Shown: piece by piece, positions 1 to 9,530 of the stretch
How the letters are laid out: every line of letters begins with the position of its first letter
Position numbering within the stretch: the stretch's first letter is position 1
From: Hydractinia symbiolongicarpus
Taxonomy: Eukaryota > Cnidaria > Hydrozoa > Anthoathecata > Hydractiniidae
Assembly: GCF_029227915.1 (NCBI RefSeq)
Contig: NC_079887.1
Coordinates: forward strand, 23,309,650 to 23,373,649
Length of the DNA: 64,000 bases
Direction of reading: 5' to 3'
Translations under genes and position numbers: made by a program
Notes under the pieces: generated by a model
What the model saw: only the letters and a program-made list of their open reading frames with translations
What the model was told of the DNA's origin: nothing
The model's database searches: none

Positions 1-1288
1 ACTTTCAACAGGAGAGTACCGTAGTGCTTCAATTATATGTTTTCGCCCTCTATTAAACGCCTCCCCCGTTCCCTTTTTATTAATATTTTTCAATAAATGA
101 CCTGCCACAATAAAAGCCTATTTCAACTTATGAAAGGGTTTTTAATTCGAAACTTAAGATGCAAATATTGATATTAATCAACAATGATCTTCATAAAGAA
201 ATCTCTTCTCGCCTTCGAGATTGTCAGAAAGAGAAAAAAAGCTCAGGTGACTAGCCAGTCCAGTACAAGTTTTTAATACAGCTGTCATGACAGCTGTATT
301 AAAAACTTGTACTGACGTCAGGTCATACACATTGTGATTCCAATATTATGTGCGCAAAAAATATGTATTCCATTGAAAGGGGAAAGAAATATTACCAGAG
401 TTTTATTCTTTTAAAGGCTATCCACCCCTCTCACAGGATCTACGCCATTCGTCCCTCCCCATTGCATTGAAATGCCATTTAACTTAATATGGCATACATG
501 ATGGCTTTTCATTAAAATGTTACCGCGACATTGATTTAGATGACAGTATCTCCATGAAATTAGGCGGTCTTTCATACGGCCGCCCTATCCATTTACTAAA
601 CTCCGCAGTAAGATGGACGATAACAGGGGTAATGACCTATCATTGAAAGTAGAACTTAATTTACCGCAGGCTTGTGTCTAGCTGTAACCCCAAGGATAAG
701 TCGAGCGACCACCTTAGTAAATATTTAGCGCCCCTGCTATTAATAAAAATCTGGTCTGTTAAATATTGTTCTAAACGTGAATATGCATAAAGGGAAGGAT
801 ACAGAGCGATAACACTTTCTCTTCAATTATCTATTTTCATTTATCGAAACTAAAAAACATATGCGCATTTGGTAAACTCAGTTTATTTCGCGTTTGCTGA
901 TAGGTTTTATCATGAACGATTACTAAAATTAATTACCGATAATTTTGAAGGAGTTTCTTCTTGCTTGTAGGACTTTCGAATATATTTTTTAAAATTGCTG
1001 ACTATAGCTATCATTTTGATCACACACACTGCTAATATGTTATGATATTACCAAGCAATTCTAATGTAGAGGAAGAAGATTTGGTTGAATATTCTTGCAG
1101 TAAGTCATTCACAAATAGAGAACTATGCTTTATCTAGAAGTGTCTGTGTTTATAATTTGGCTTACAAAAGCCATCGATAGATATCTGATATCGATCTTCA
1201 AAACGTTATTTCAAAGAAATATCCTCATTCCCAGGGTTTGTTGCTTAATGCGCTAGCGCTTATTTCTCGATCAAAAAAACAAGAACGC
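1..1288. other. AT-rich intergenic sequence without a recognisable gene
   Basis: I see no supportable coding region on either strand here. The only structured features are the 54-bp palindrome at 261-314 and a short imperfect palindrome around 1172-1197 built on ATCGATA and GATATC. The sequence otherwise reads as AT-rich intergenic DNA. Confidence 0.5.
261..314. repeat. Perfect 54-bp palindrome
   Basis: Positions 261-287 are the exact reverse complement of 288-314, with no spacer, so a single strand can fold into a 27-bp stem. It begins CAGTAC and ends GTACTG, the style of end seen on TA-inserting DNA elements in this window. I infer a minimal fold-back MITE or a remnant of two fused terminal inverted repeats. 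No clean target duplication is visible at its edges. Confidence 0.8.
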
Positions 1289-2164
1289 CTATGATATGAT
1301 ATGATTAATTTATTTATAGTTGACAAGTTTGCAAGAAAATGAAGCTTTAAAGTCAACTTTAAAAACATTAAAAATAATAAATAACTAAATATAAAAAATC
1401 TATAAAGAATACCGCATATACAATTTTTTTTAAATATTTTAAATAATTTGTCAAAGGATAGACAATTTAGTGGTGGTTCCAGGAACTCAGTCAAACTTCC
1501 CGGGCAGGGAGTGGAGAGAAAATAATGTGCAACCAAATAACAAGGCTAGAATATCGTTATACGATAGCACCCAACTTAAACCGACCGCAAGACATGTTTA
1601 ACTGAGTTCCCGTTCCACAACTGACAAAGGAAGACAACGGGGAAACTAAAGAAAACCTAATTCAGGTATAAAAGTTTTGCATATTCTGAAAGGACAATGG
1701 TTTGGAATCCGGTTTCTTATTTTGTTTCTAAACTCAATTAAAGTACCAGCGTTCCGATACTCGTTAGGCAAAGAGTTCCAAAGCTTTAACCCAACATTAG
1801 ACAGTGTTTCGATCCCATATCTCACTGAAAATATTTTGTTACTCTTGAGTTTGTCCTTCCTCAAATTATACACTGGTTCAGTAAACATAAAAAGTTCATT
1901 CAACATTTCTGGACCTGTTTTTGTTTTAGCTTTATACAGCTCGGTAACAAGGATGCGTAGGTTCGTTTGGTGAATTGCAACGCTCCCATTCTTCGATAAA
2001 AGCTCTTCAAATGAAGATTGATAGTCTTGATTGATAATTCTTAGTGCTCTTTCATGTATATGGTTTATCCTATTGTTTAATTTACGACTGTGAAACATCC
2101 ATACTAATGGACAGTACGAAAAATGACTAGTGACAAAAGCATTAATAATCAGCTTTTGCCTCGT
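1289..2164 (-). mobile_element. 5'-truncated non-LTR (LINE) retrotransposon fragment
   Basis: This minus-strand insertion keeps only the 3' end of a LINE. Its coding part (about 1646-2164) is the C-terminal end of a reverse transcriptase ORF. The 3' side ends in a short ATCAT-type repeat near 1289-1305 after an AT-rich untranslated stretch. 5' truncation and a simple-repeat tail are typical of target-primed reverse transcription. No target-site duplication was identified. Confidence 0.7.
1646..2164 (-). pseudogene. C-terminal fragment of a LINE reverse transcriptase
   Basis: The open frame runs upstream of its first methionine (2096-2098) to a stop at 2165-2167. It includes SHFSYCPLVWMFHSRKLNN and then NRINHIHERALRII. 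The YCPLVWMFHSR block followed by an I-H-x-RALR segment is characteristic of the region downstream of the catalytic fingers/palm in CR1/jockey-type LINE polymerases. The later segment SNVGLKLWNSLPN also fits that family's C-terminus. The catalytic FADD box and the endonuclease are absent, so this is a dead 5'-truncated copy. I cannot assign the clade more precisely. Confidence 0.8.
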
Positions 2165-3460
2165 CTAATGTCATTAAGGAAGATAACCTAGTCGCCGCCC
2201 AGTCATGCTAGAAGCCCCACAATCCCTCACAAAAATTGTGAGACTGCCTCCTTTACCCCGGCAAGAATGTTGAAATCACCTCATGTCTCTCCGTGTGAAT
2301 TGTGAATGCCAACATTGCTTGTTGCGGTGTAGTAGGAAAGGGAGAGGGGTGAAAGGCACTGAATTGTTCATATTGCAGGTTTCAAATCAGATGTATAATT
2401 CATAACGATGCCCGACCCTAGGACCAGTTTAGGACACGGAACTTGGTACTAATGCTCCGCTTAAACTTTGTGCGGAGCAAAATTAAAAACAAAAATGGTG
2501 AAGAAAATCGTATAAGACTGGAATCGCTGCTTTCTTCACACCTCTCTTTCCTTCTTATTCCATAAATTCCTACTGATTTTTGTTGAATTGGCTGTAGTTA
2601 GTTACTTTTACGAAAATAGTTTTTAAGCTTTAAGGCTGGTGATTACGGGATAAGCCGTGGTGGAAGTATAACCAAACTATGCCATTATAGCTAGCAAGCT
2701 GAATATTATTAGCTAGCTGGCTAACTAGCTGAATAGCTATAGTAAGCTAGTGGAATAGCCAGCTTAATAGCTGTAGCTAGCTAGGTTAAAGTTGAAAAAT
2801 CTCTGTCTCTATTTGACATCGCAACAGATACTTGTGTGCAAAGAAAGTAGCTAGCTATATATAAGAAGTGTGGTTGTGGCTAGTGTGTGCTGCCCTTCAC
2901 ACACTAGCCACTACCCCTAAGTTGTCATTACATTGTCAACCTTTTTTTACTAAATAATGTCATGCAGTAGCTGCAACTTTGTGTGGTCATCCTGTGCCAG
3001 TATATAAAGCATATAATTTTGCAGACAAAGAAAGACTAAGAGGACGCCGATAAGCCGGAAACGCCTGCAATTAAATTAGGGGTTGTCCTCCGAAGCCACC
3101 CGCACTTTCCCAAACTGGCTCGGAGCACTCCTGAAATCCAATTCCTTGTAACATAACCATACGGACACGGTAGTTGGAAGAAGGCACTTGAAGAGAAAGA
3201 AATTTAGCTATAGCTATATAAGTTATTTAATTGGTATGATTCAGAAGTGAAAACGACACAAAGTAGTGGTAGAAAATGTATTCTTAAATAGTTTGCAGTT
3301 ATGTTTTTGGGGTATGGGTTGAGGTGCTAGGGCTTCGTTAAAAATTAAGTACTGAAATAAATTACTGACATTGTAACAGACTAGACAATTGACAAATTAC
3401 TGACATTGTAACAGACAAGACAATTCGCACTACATGCTTTAGACAACGGACTCTTGAATC
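2165..3460. other. Intergenic, GCTAGC-rich low-complexity sequence
   Basis: No gene is supported. Between about 2680 and 2860 there are many overlapping TAGCTAGC and GCTAGCTA words, a simple-sequence texture that recurs near 39,370, 39,710, 46,240 and 60,760. A hairpin sits at 2876-2911. Confidence 0.5.
2876..2911. repeat. Short hairpin
   Basis: GTGGCTAGTGTGTG at 2876-2889 is followed after an 8-nt loop by its exact reverse complement at 2898-2911. It could be a decayed MITE or a structured RNA element. No neighbouring gene explains it. Confidence 0.6.
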
Positions 3461-3810
3461 TTGACACTACATGTCTATTATGGTGAGTGTTTATCGTAAC
3501 AGTTGGCACACGGGCTTCTTTTTACTGCACCATATGGCCACTGGCTTCTTTTAGACATTTTGACAACGGACTCATGACACTTGACACATGTCTTACTATG
3601 GTGAGTGTTTATCGTAACAGTTAACACATGGGCTTCTTTTTGCTGCACCATATGGCCACTGGCTTCTTTTAGACATTTTGACAACGAACTCATGACACTA
3701 CATGTCTATTATGGTGAGGTTTTTATCGTAACGATTGGCCCACGGGCTTCTTTTTCCTGCACCATATGGCCACTGGCTTCTTTTGACATTTTGACAACCG
3801 ACTTTTGACA
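3461..3810 (+). repeat. Tandem repeat of ~115 bp, about three copies
   Basis: Three units begin near 3461, 3581 and 3691. Each has a TGACAC/CATGTCT start, TATCGTAACAG, GGGCTTCTTTTT, CTGCACCATATGGCCACTGG and a GACATTTTGACAAC end. Small indels distinguish the units. Short ORFs on both strands are by-products of the repetition. A fourth unit start appears to continue after the inserted element at 3814-5009 (CATGACA at 5012). Confidence 0.85.
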
Positions 3811-3813
3811 GTA

Positions 3814-5009
3814 CAGTACAGTCCAGATGTAAGCGTACGCGTACGCTCAACTTGCAAAAATAATTGCTTTCATTAAAAAAAACAATAGGATAGCGAGTTC
3901 CTTTCAAATTGCGCGAAAATAATTGCTTCGTGTTAAAAACAAAAGCATAGCAAGAAACATTGTTTAAAAACAATACTCTGCGCGAGAAAAAATTAAACGC
4001 GAAGGCCATTGAATTTTAATTTTTTTTAACAACGAAACTAATTATAGTAACGCGATTTTAATCTGATATATTTAAAAAACACAAGCTCTTTTAAAAAACA
4101 ACAAATCCAATGATCTAAATATTTTAAAAAAACTAATGCTACTTTTAAAACTTTTAGTAATATTTCTTTATCGTCGAAATATATTTTTTAACATGCGAAG
4201 CTTTTAAAAGTTCTTTTTATAAAAAGCATTCGCCGTTTTTCGTTTTTAAACTTTTATAATACGATCTAAAAAAACATTTCTATCGCCGTTTTTCGTTTTT
4301 AAACTTTTAAAATGCGATCTAAAAAAAACATTTCTATCGCCGTTTTTCGATTTTAAACTTTTAAAATGCGATCTAAAAAAACATTTCTATCGCCGTTTTT
4401 CGTTTTTAAACTTTTAAAATGCGATCTAAAAAAAACATTTCTATCGCCGTTTTTCGTTTTTAAACTTTTAAAATGCGATCTAAAAAAAACATTTCTATCG
4501 CCGTTTTTCGTTTTTAAACTTTTAAAATGCGATCTAAAAAAACATTTCTATCGCCGTTTTTCGTTTTTAAACTTTTAAAATGCAATCTAAAAAAACATTT
4601 CTATTAAAATTAAAGTTTCAATTTTTGTTAAAATATAATAATTTCTATCGCTTAAAAGCTTTATTTCACCCGCGCAACCAACAATGCCTTCTCGCTAGTT
4701 TATTTAGTTTCCACGCAAAACTTTTGTTTAATAAAAATATTAAACAATGGCTCTTCGTGTCACATTGATGGAGTTGATAACATTTGCAATATGCTATTGG
4801 GAATAGTTATGTTAACACTATTTAACAATAGTTACGCGCAGTTATAATAAGCTATTTTTTCTTCAATAATCCTTTGTTTATTACGCGCAAGTTAATGACT
4901 TACAAGACTCGCAAGTTAATTAATAAGAACAAAAGACAAACAACTACCGCCTCCGAGAAAAAGGTGTGAAACTTGAGCGTACGCGTACGCTTATATCTGG
5001 ACTGTACTG
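3814..5009. mobile_element. Non-autonomous TA-inserting DNA transposon, 1196 bp
   Basis: The left end CAGTACAGTCCAGATGTAAG and the right end are near-perfect inverted repeats of about 37 bp, differing at one position (GATGTAAG against GATATAAG). Both include the palindrome GCGTACGCGTACGC. TA dinucleotides at 3812-3813 and 5010-5011 are the expected target duplication. The interior has no transposase and contains the ~54-bp tandem array at 4205-4615. It interrupts the 115-bp tandem array. TA duplication with CAGT ends suggests mobilisation by a Tc1/mariner-type transposase, which is inference. Confidence 0.8.
4205..4615 (+). repeat. 54-bp tandem array inside the DNA element
   Basis: About seven units carry the words ACATTTCTATCGCCG, TTTTTCGTTTTTAAAC and TTTTAAAATGCGATC. 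One reading frame stays open because the unit is usually a multiple of three, producing a repetitive ORF that I regard as spurious. The same unit recurs at 13,715-13,975. Confidence 0.85.
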
Positions 5010-5011
5010 TA

Positions 5012-5432
5012 CATGACAATTAATGACAATTAAACGTTTGTCTCATTATAACAGACTGACATGAAATGACACGCTCTATACTTACAAAATACTTAATTAA
5101 CTCTATCACTGTCGACAAAATAGAAATCTGCACCTAAACCGGCTGACGAAGGAAGCCCAGCACCCCCAAATTTCCCCAAATTGAAAAACCAAGAGTTGAC
5201 TAATATGTAGTCTTCTATAAGTACGACATTAGCTACATACTATGATTTAACACAACACGTAATCGTAAATAAATATCTGCAACTAATAAACTGCTGTCAT
5301 ATTGGAAAATATACAAAGAATAGTGAAACATTTACAGTATCCTTACAGACGTTTGAAACTCAAAATTGTATATGTTAGGGGATTGTAAACCTACATACTA
5401 TATATACTCAGTTAAGTTAAGTTAAACTCAGC
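5012..5432. other. Flank between DNA element and DIRS coding region
   Basis: This AT-rich stretch lies just downstream of the recombinase stop of the DIRS-like element (minus strand). It probably contains that element's 3' terminal sequences. I could not find matching terminal repeats on the other side, so the element boundary is not fixed. Confidence 0.4.
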
Positions 5433-6412
5433 TTAAAGCACAGACTTAATGTCCCAGATTTTTGTCAGTCCATTTAACTCTGCTATGCGAGTAGACCATT
5501 CTTTCAAAGCGTTGTCTGACAGGTGAATATACCTTCCGTAGCAATCACTACTCCAGCGTCCAATAATCTTAATAGCGGAATCGGGTATCCCGCAGGAAGC
5601 TGCAGCCGAAGCACCACCAATGCGAAAACTATGCGTGTTAATGTTAATATTGTTAGGCAAGCTTATTGTAAGAAATGAAGAAACAAACTTCCGGGTAACA
5701 AACTTTCCGTCACTAAACGTGAACCAGGGCCCTAGTTTGGTTCCTCTGAATGCTAGGTAATTTTGAATGGCTTTGTAAGGACAAAGAGAGCCTCCAATTT
5801 TTGCTAAGCGAATCTTGCACCCTAGCCTAAACGGATCTGTTTTAGAGGACTTGAGGTTAATTACAGCATTTGAACCACACGTGGAAAAGGATATGTCAGC
5901 AGGTGTGAGGTGAGTTTCTGTATCAAAAGTAGACGTGGTGGGGCAAACATACTCTGACACCCTTAACAGGCCAAAAAATGCCACAGAGTTTTTTATAAAC
6001 ATTATCATTTTTCGCAGATCAGCTGGTGTAATTGGTAGTCTCTGAGAAGCAGAATTTGGATGAAATCTTCTAATGCCACGCAAAACATAGTACAGGGACC
6101 CATGTGGGCTATCTTCGTGTCAAAGCCACGTATTACACTCTCGTACTGAACCCCACAAAGATAGACTTTAATAGTGGCAAATTTGACGCGTCTTCCCAAA
6201 TATGTCACAAACAGTTGAAGTGTTGATTCTGTCAGAGGAAAGGTAGGTACAGATGTAGCTTCACAAAAAATTTTAAAGGAGAGATATCCTGACCGATATG
6301 TTGCCCTGGTGTTTGTTGAAATGGACGAGTTTAAATAATGACTTAAATCTCTTTGAAGAGTTGTAGTATCGATGAAGGAATTGGTGTTGGATCTGCTTCG
6401 GCTTCTGGGCAT
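5433..6412 (-). pseudogene. Tyrosine recombinase of the DIRS element, frameshifted
   Basis: Two overlapping frames together cover a tyrosine recombinase. The N-terminal part (6005-6412) has the SAM-like core-binding domain, including NTRATYRSGYLSFKIFC and LQLFVTYLG. The catalytic part (5433-6083) shows the first arginine in FFGLLRVSEY, the H-x-x-R box in THSFRIGGASAAA and the nucleophile region GRWSSDCYGRYIH. The R, H-x-x-R and Y residues are therefore all present. The two parts join only through a register shift around 6095-6115, so this copy is probably non-functional. Confidence 0.85.
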
Positions 6413-6710
6413 AGACGTTTGAAGTGTTGTACCTGCAATCGAGACAAAAGATCTGCATAAGTATTGTGCTGGCCTTTAATGTGGTGTACCAGGAGGTTTA
6501 TATTGTGTTCTGCTATGTAGAAAAATAAAAAACGTACAAGATGCATGATGTTTGGACAACAACACGACCCAGAGGACCACACATGAACAATAGCCAAATT
6601 ATCTGTGTATAACACTAATTGCTTGTTTTTCCATGCCTCGCCCCAAGAAAAAACTGCTACAACTATGGCCAATAACTCAATGAAGGTGATACTATACTTA
6701 TGAATAAGGT
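6343..6710 (-). pseudogene. Frameshifted remainder of DIRS RNase H
   Basis: This frame continues the RNase H domain after the frameshift near 6740. ELLAIVVAVFSW is the second catalytic block. LVLYTDNLAIVHVW and HHIKGQHNTYADLLSR are the third block and the terminal D-x-LSR motif seen in retroelement RNase H domains. Only a single-base register change separates it from the polymerase frame. This could be decay or, less likely, a recoding site. The recombinase frame starts within its 3' end. Confidence 0.8.
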
Positions 6711-8144
6711 TTAAGGCAATTGAAAACCATGCACCAGAAAAAATCCTCCTATGCCTACTCCAGAAGCATCAGTAAAAAGATTTATGGAAGAGGAGTCTAA
6801 TGTTTCAGTGTGGATAATAGCGATGCCATTCCAAGTGAGAAGAAACTCACACCACCATTGAATATCCTTGCGAGACTCTGTTGTAAGAGAAATATGATGG
6901 TGCAAGGAACGAACTGTAGTGGAGAGATCAATAAGACGTCGTAAGAACATTCGACCACATTTCACAACCTTACACGCAAAAGACAAAGACCCTATGAGAG
7001 ATAACAGTTCTCTCTTTGTGCATTTCTTCTTCCCTAACCAATTATGAAGTGAAGATAGTAATTCAGTGAACTTATCTTGTGGGAGACGAACAACAAAATT
7101 TACTGTGTCTATTTCAATGCCCAGGTATGTAATTACTTTGCAGGGGCCTACCATCTTATCTGGAGCCAACGGAACACCAAGCAAGTCAAAAACGTCCTTA
7201 ATCAACTTTACTATAGCCTGACATATATTTTTAGACAGGGCAGCTGTGATGAAATCATCTAAATAATGTAAGAGATTTTTGACAAAATAAATCCACAATA
7301 ATATCCACTCTAGAATATTAGCGAAGTTGTTAAAGATGAAAGGAGAGGAACGCCCACCAAAAGGAAGAACTACGTCAAAAAAGTATCTTCCCTTCCACTT
7401 ATAACCTAATAGGTGCCAATCACTAGGATGCACAGGGCACAGTCTAAAAGCGTGCTTTATGTCCAACTTAGCCATGTAACAATTTCTACCCAACCTTTTA
7501 ACCATTTCAACCGCATCGTCGAATGATGAGTAGGAGACCGAATAGTCCTCTTTGGTAATGCCATCGTTAACTGAATGTCCATGTGGTGAAGAAAGGTCTA
7601 ATACCACTCGCACCGTCCCATCCTTTTTTGGTGCAGCACCCAGGGGAGAACAATGTAATTTAAATGGTGGTGAAGCAAATGGGCCCACCGTATTTCCCCT
7701 ATTCAGCTCTTTCAAAATCGCCTGATCAACTTTGGTTTCATACTCTATGGAAGATTTGTTGTTATTTATGCATGACTTCAACTCATTGTCCTGAAAACCA
7801 AGTTTGAATCCATATCTAAAACCTGATACAATAAACCGCACTAATGTTTTGTTTGGATGACCAGTCAAGAGACTCTCTAATACATCAACCTTAACCGGGG
7901 TTGTGACAAGCGATTTTACAGGAAAGAATTCATTTGGTATTTGGCCTAGAGGACCTGAGTGGGCAATGGAGTGCTGGGTGTCCTGAAGATCCACAGGAAA
8001 AACACCTGTGAGAGTAGGTGCATGGGGTATATGTGCAACTGAGTCCTCTATTAAATTTAATGCACCGTGGTTGCTGGGAATTACTGCGAAACTGGTGGGG
8101 GACATTCCGAAACTGCTGCTCATCAGCCTTCGTAAACCGCCCAT
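6711..8144 (-). CDS. Reverse transcriptase with start of RNase H (DIRS element)
   Basis: A 477-aa frame. The reverse transcriptase palm is visible: RVVLDLSSPHG, then YMAKLDIKHAFR (first catalytic aspartate region), VLPFGGRSSPFIFN, and the catalytic box HYLDDF. The segment KMVGPCKVITYLGIEID follows as the usual post-catalytic block. The C-terminus begins the RNase H fold at NLFTDASGVGIGGFF, then hits a stop at 6711. The matching frame resumes in another register, consistent with loss of one base in the A/T run at 6738-6743. The first methionine is not certain because the frame overlaps the gag-like ORF. Confidence 0.9.
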   Translation of the reverse strand: MGGLRRLMSSSFGMSPTSFAVIPSNHGALNLIEDSVAHIPHAPTLTGVFPVDLQDTQHSIAHSGPLGQIPNEFFPVKSLVTTPVKVDVLESLLTGHPNKTLVRFIVSGFRYGFKLGFQDNELKSCINNNKSSIEYETKVDQAILKELNRGNTVGPFASPPFKLHCSPLGAAPKKDGTVRVVLDLSSPHGHSVNDGITKEDYSVSYSSFDDAVEMVKRLGRNCYMAKLDIKHAFRLCPVHPSDWHLLGYKWKGRYFFDVVLPFGGRSSPFIFNNFANILEWILLWIYFVKNLLHYLDDFITAALSKNICQAIVKLIKDVFDLLGVPLAPDKMVGPCKVITYLGIEIDTVNFVVRLPQDKFTELLSSLHNWLGKKKCTKRELLSLIGSLSFACKVVKCGRMFLRRLIDLSTTVRSLHHHISLTTESRKDIQWWCEFLLTWNGIAIIHTETLDSSSINLFTDASGVGIGGFFLVHGFQLP

Positions 8145-9387
8145 TTCGAGTGGGGCATTGGTTAGCGAAGTGCCCTACTTCATTGCAGATAAAACATGCA
8201 TAGCTCAACCTGCTGGAGGATGTAGATGAAGATGACCCCCAAGCAACAGCATCCCTTTTTGGCAACACAGGAGCGCCTCTAAGGTGCTGGTTGTATAGCA
8301 GGTCATCAATAACATCCCACCTCTTGCTGGTATCATTTGCCAGATGTATTCTGTGTAGTTGGTCAAAGGCATATACATATGAAAAATTATACTGGTTGGC
8401 AAATTGGGCAATGTACGTCTGATATCTGACTAACTGCTGAGCTAAGTGTGGTGAGTACTGGAGCATACAACTAAGATAATAGCTCCAAGCCAAACTCCAC
8501 GAAGCATAATCCTTAATGCGAGACTTAGTTATGTTTTTTCTACACATAGCTAATGTGGGTGTGCCATCCACGGTGCGCATCCTCATCTCGTACTCACCTC
8601 CATCGTCCATGGGCAAGGACGACAAGGACGTTGTTGAGGCATTGAGCGATGGAGGCAATAAATAGTCGAAATTTACATACTCACCGCCCTTAATCTTATT
8701 CAAAATTCGCTTAGGAACTGGAGGGAGAGAAATTGATAAAGTTGACCCTACCACTCCCGCAGGCAAACCCGAAGTAGCTAAAGTTGAAGCATTAGTAGTG
8801 AGGCCAGCAACTGAACGATCTGCGACTGACACGCCATCTTTAAGATTGGCGTGTTCCACAAAACCGGCTGTCGGAGATCGCTGGGGGGAAACACGAAAAG
8901 ATGGCTGACGTGACTGTGGATGGTAAGTCGGAGCTTCCTGCTGTGACATTATTTTTTGTTTTCTAAATTCGTTTTGAATCTCATTCCTTAAAAAAGATTT
9001 AAGTTCGTGTGCCAAAGTCTTTTTCTTCTTAAATTTAGCTTTTAAAGATTTTCTCTTTGTTCCTGAAGAGGAGCCCTGTGATATGAAACTGATGTCTTCT
9101 TTACCGCCTTCTGCAGAATTCGCCTCGTATTCGTCGCAATTCTGTTCAAGGTTTTCGATATTGTATTCTGGTAGGCTTTCTGCCTCCTGAAATTTTTTTG
9201 AAATAAGGAATGCGATAACTTGCAATGTTTTGCCTTCAGTTGAAATTTGAAAGGATTTCGCAATCATGGTTAGAGTTTCAAAGCCTAACTCTGACCACTC
9301 GCCAACAGTTCTAAGATGAGGCTCAGCCATCATTTCGTCGTATGTTAAAAGAGTTTTACCTTTGCTTTTTGCTTTTTTAGATGCCAT
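7930..9387 (-). CDS. Gag-like zinc-finger protein of the DIRS element
   Basis: A 485-aa intact frame starting MASKKAKSKGK. The N-terminal ~130 residues are charged, with a lysine-rich stretch around residues 115-135. The C-terminus carries three metal-binding motifs: a CCHC knuckle (C-x2-C-x4-H-x4-C, CFICNEVGHFANQC), a CCCH-type finger (CIKFNRGLSC with the following C and H), and a second CCHC knuckle (CFSCGSSGHPALHC). This is the expected nucleic-acid-binding end of a retroelement capsid-like protein. The start fits the TATA-like box about 120 nt upstream. Its 3' end overlaps the polymerase frame. Confidence 0.85.
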   Translation of the reverse strand: MASKKAKSKGKTLLTYDEMMAEPHLRTVGEWSELGFETLTMIAKSFQISTEGKTLQVIAFLISKKFQEAESLPEYNIENLEQNCDEYEANSAEGGKEDISFISQGSSSGTKRKSLKAKFKKKKTLAHELKSFLRNEIQNEFRKQKIMSQQEAPTYHPQSRQPSFRVSPQRSPTAGFVEHANLKDGVSVADRSVAGLTTNASTLATSGLPAGVVGSTLSISLPPVPKRILNKIKGGEYVNFDYLLPPSLNASTTSLSSLPMDDGGEYEMRMRTVDGTPTLAMCRKNITKSRIKDYASWSLAWSYYLSCMLQYSPHLAQQLVRYQTYIAQFANQYNFSYVYAFDQLHRIHLANDTSKRWDVIDDLLYNQHLRGAPVLPKRDAVAWGSSSSTSSSRLSYACFICNEVGHFANQCPTRNGRFTKADEQQFRNVPHQFRSNSQQPRCIKFNRGLSCTYTPCTYSHRCFSCGSSGHPALHCPLRSSRPNTK

Positions 9388-9505
9388 TAAGTATTATTTG
9401 AATTGAGCAATTTCACACCAATGTTAAAAAGCAGCCACTTTCTGAATGTGTTCTGCAAAACGTCTGAACTGTTCAAGAGCAAGAGGCTTACTGTGTTCTA
9501 CTCCA

Positions 9506-9513
9506 TATTTATA
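9506..9513 (-). promoter_or_regulatory. TATA-like box upstream of DIRS gag-like ORF
   Basis: The minus strand reads TATAAATA at this position, preceded by a run of G. It lies about 120 nt upstream of the gag-like start codon. This is a plausible core promoter for the retroelement and sits just 17 bp from the TA-flanked insertion at 9531. Confidence 0.5.
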
Positions 9514-9530
9514 CCCCCCTGCTTGTGGTA

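Larger units (their letters stand above)
5433..9530 (-). mobile_element. DIRS-type tyrosine-recombinase retrotransposon, decayed
   Basis: On the minus strand, in order, this region encodes a gag-like zinc-finger protein, a reverse transcriptase with RNase H, and a tyrosine recombinase in place of a DDE integrase. That domain set defines the DIRS order. The gag-like frame overlaps the polymerase frame by about 215 nt. A TATA-like box lies upstream at 9506-9513. Frameshifts near 6740 (RNase H) and near 6100 (recombinase) show that this copy is probably inactive. The right limit used here is where the TA-flanked element at 9531 begins. The true DIRS terminus may continue after 12,458. Confidence 0.85.

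Noticed and set aside
4366-4768. Repetitive ORF with FLSPFFVFKLLKCDLKK units
   Set aside because: It is explained by the 54-bp tandem array inside a DNA element. There is no homology, and the units drift by indels.
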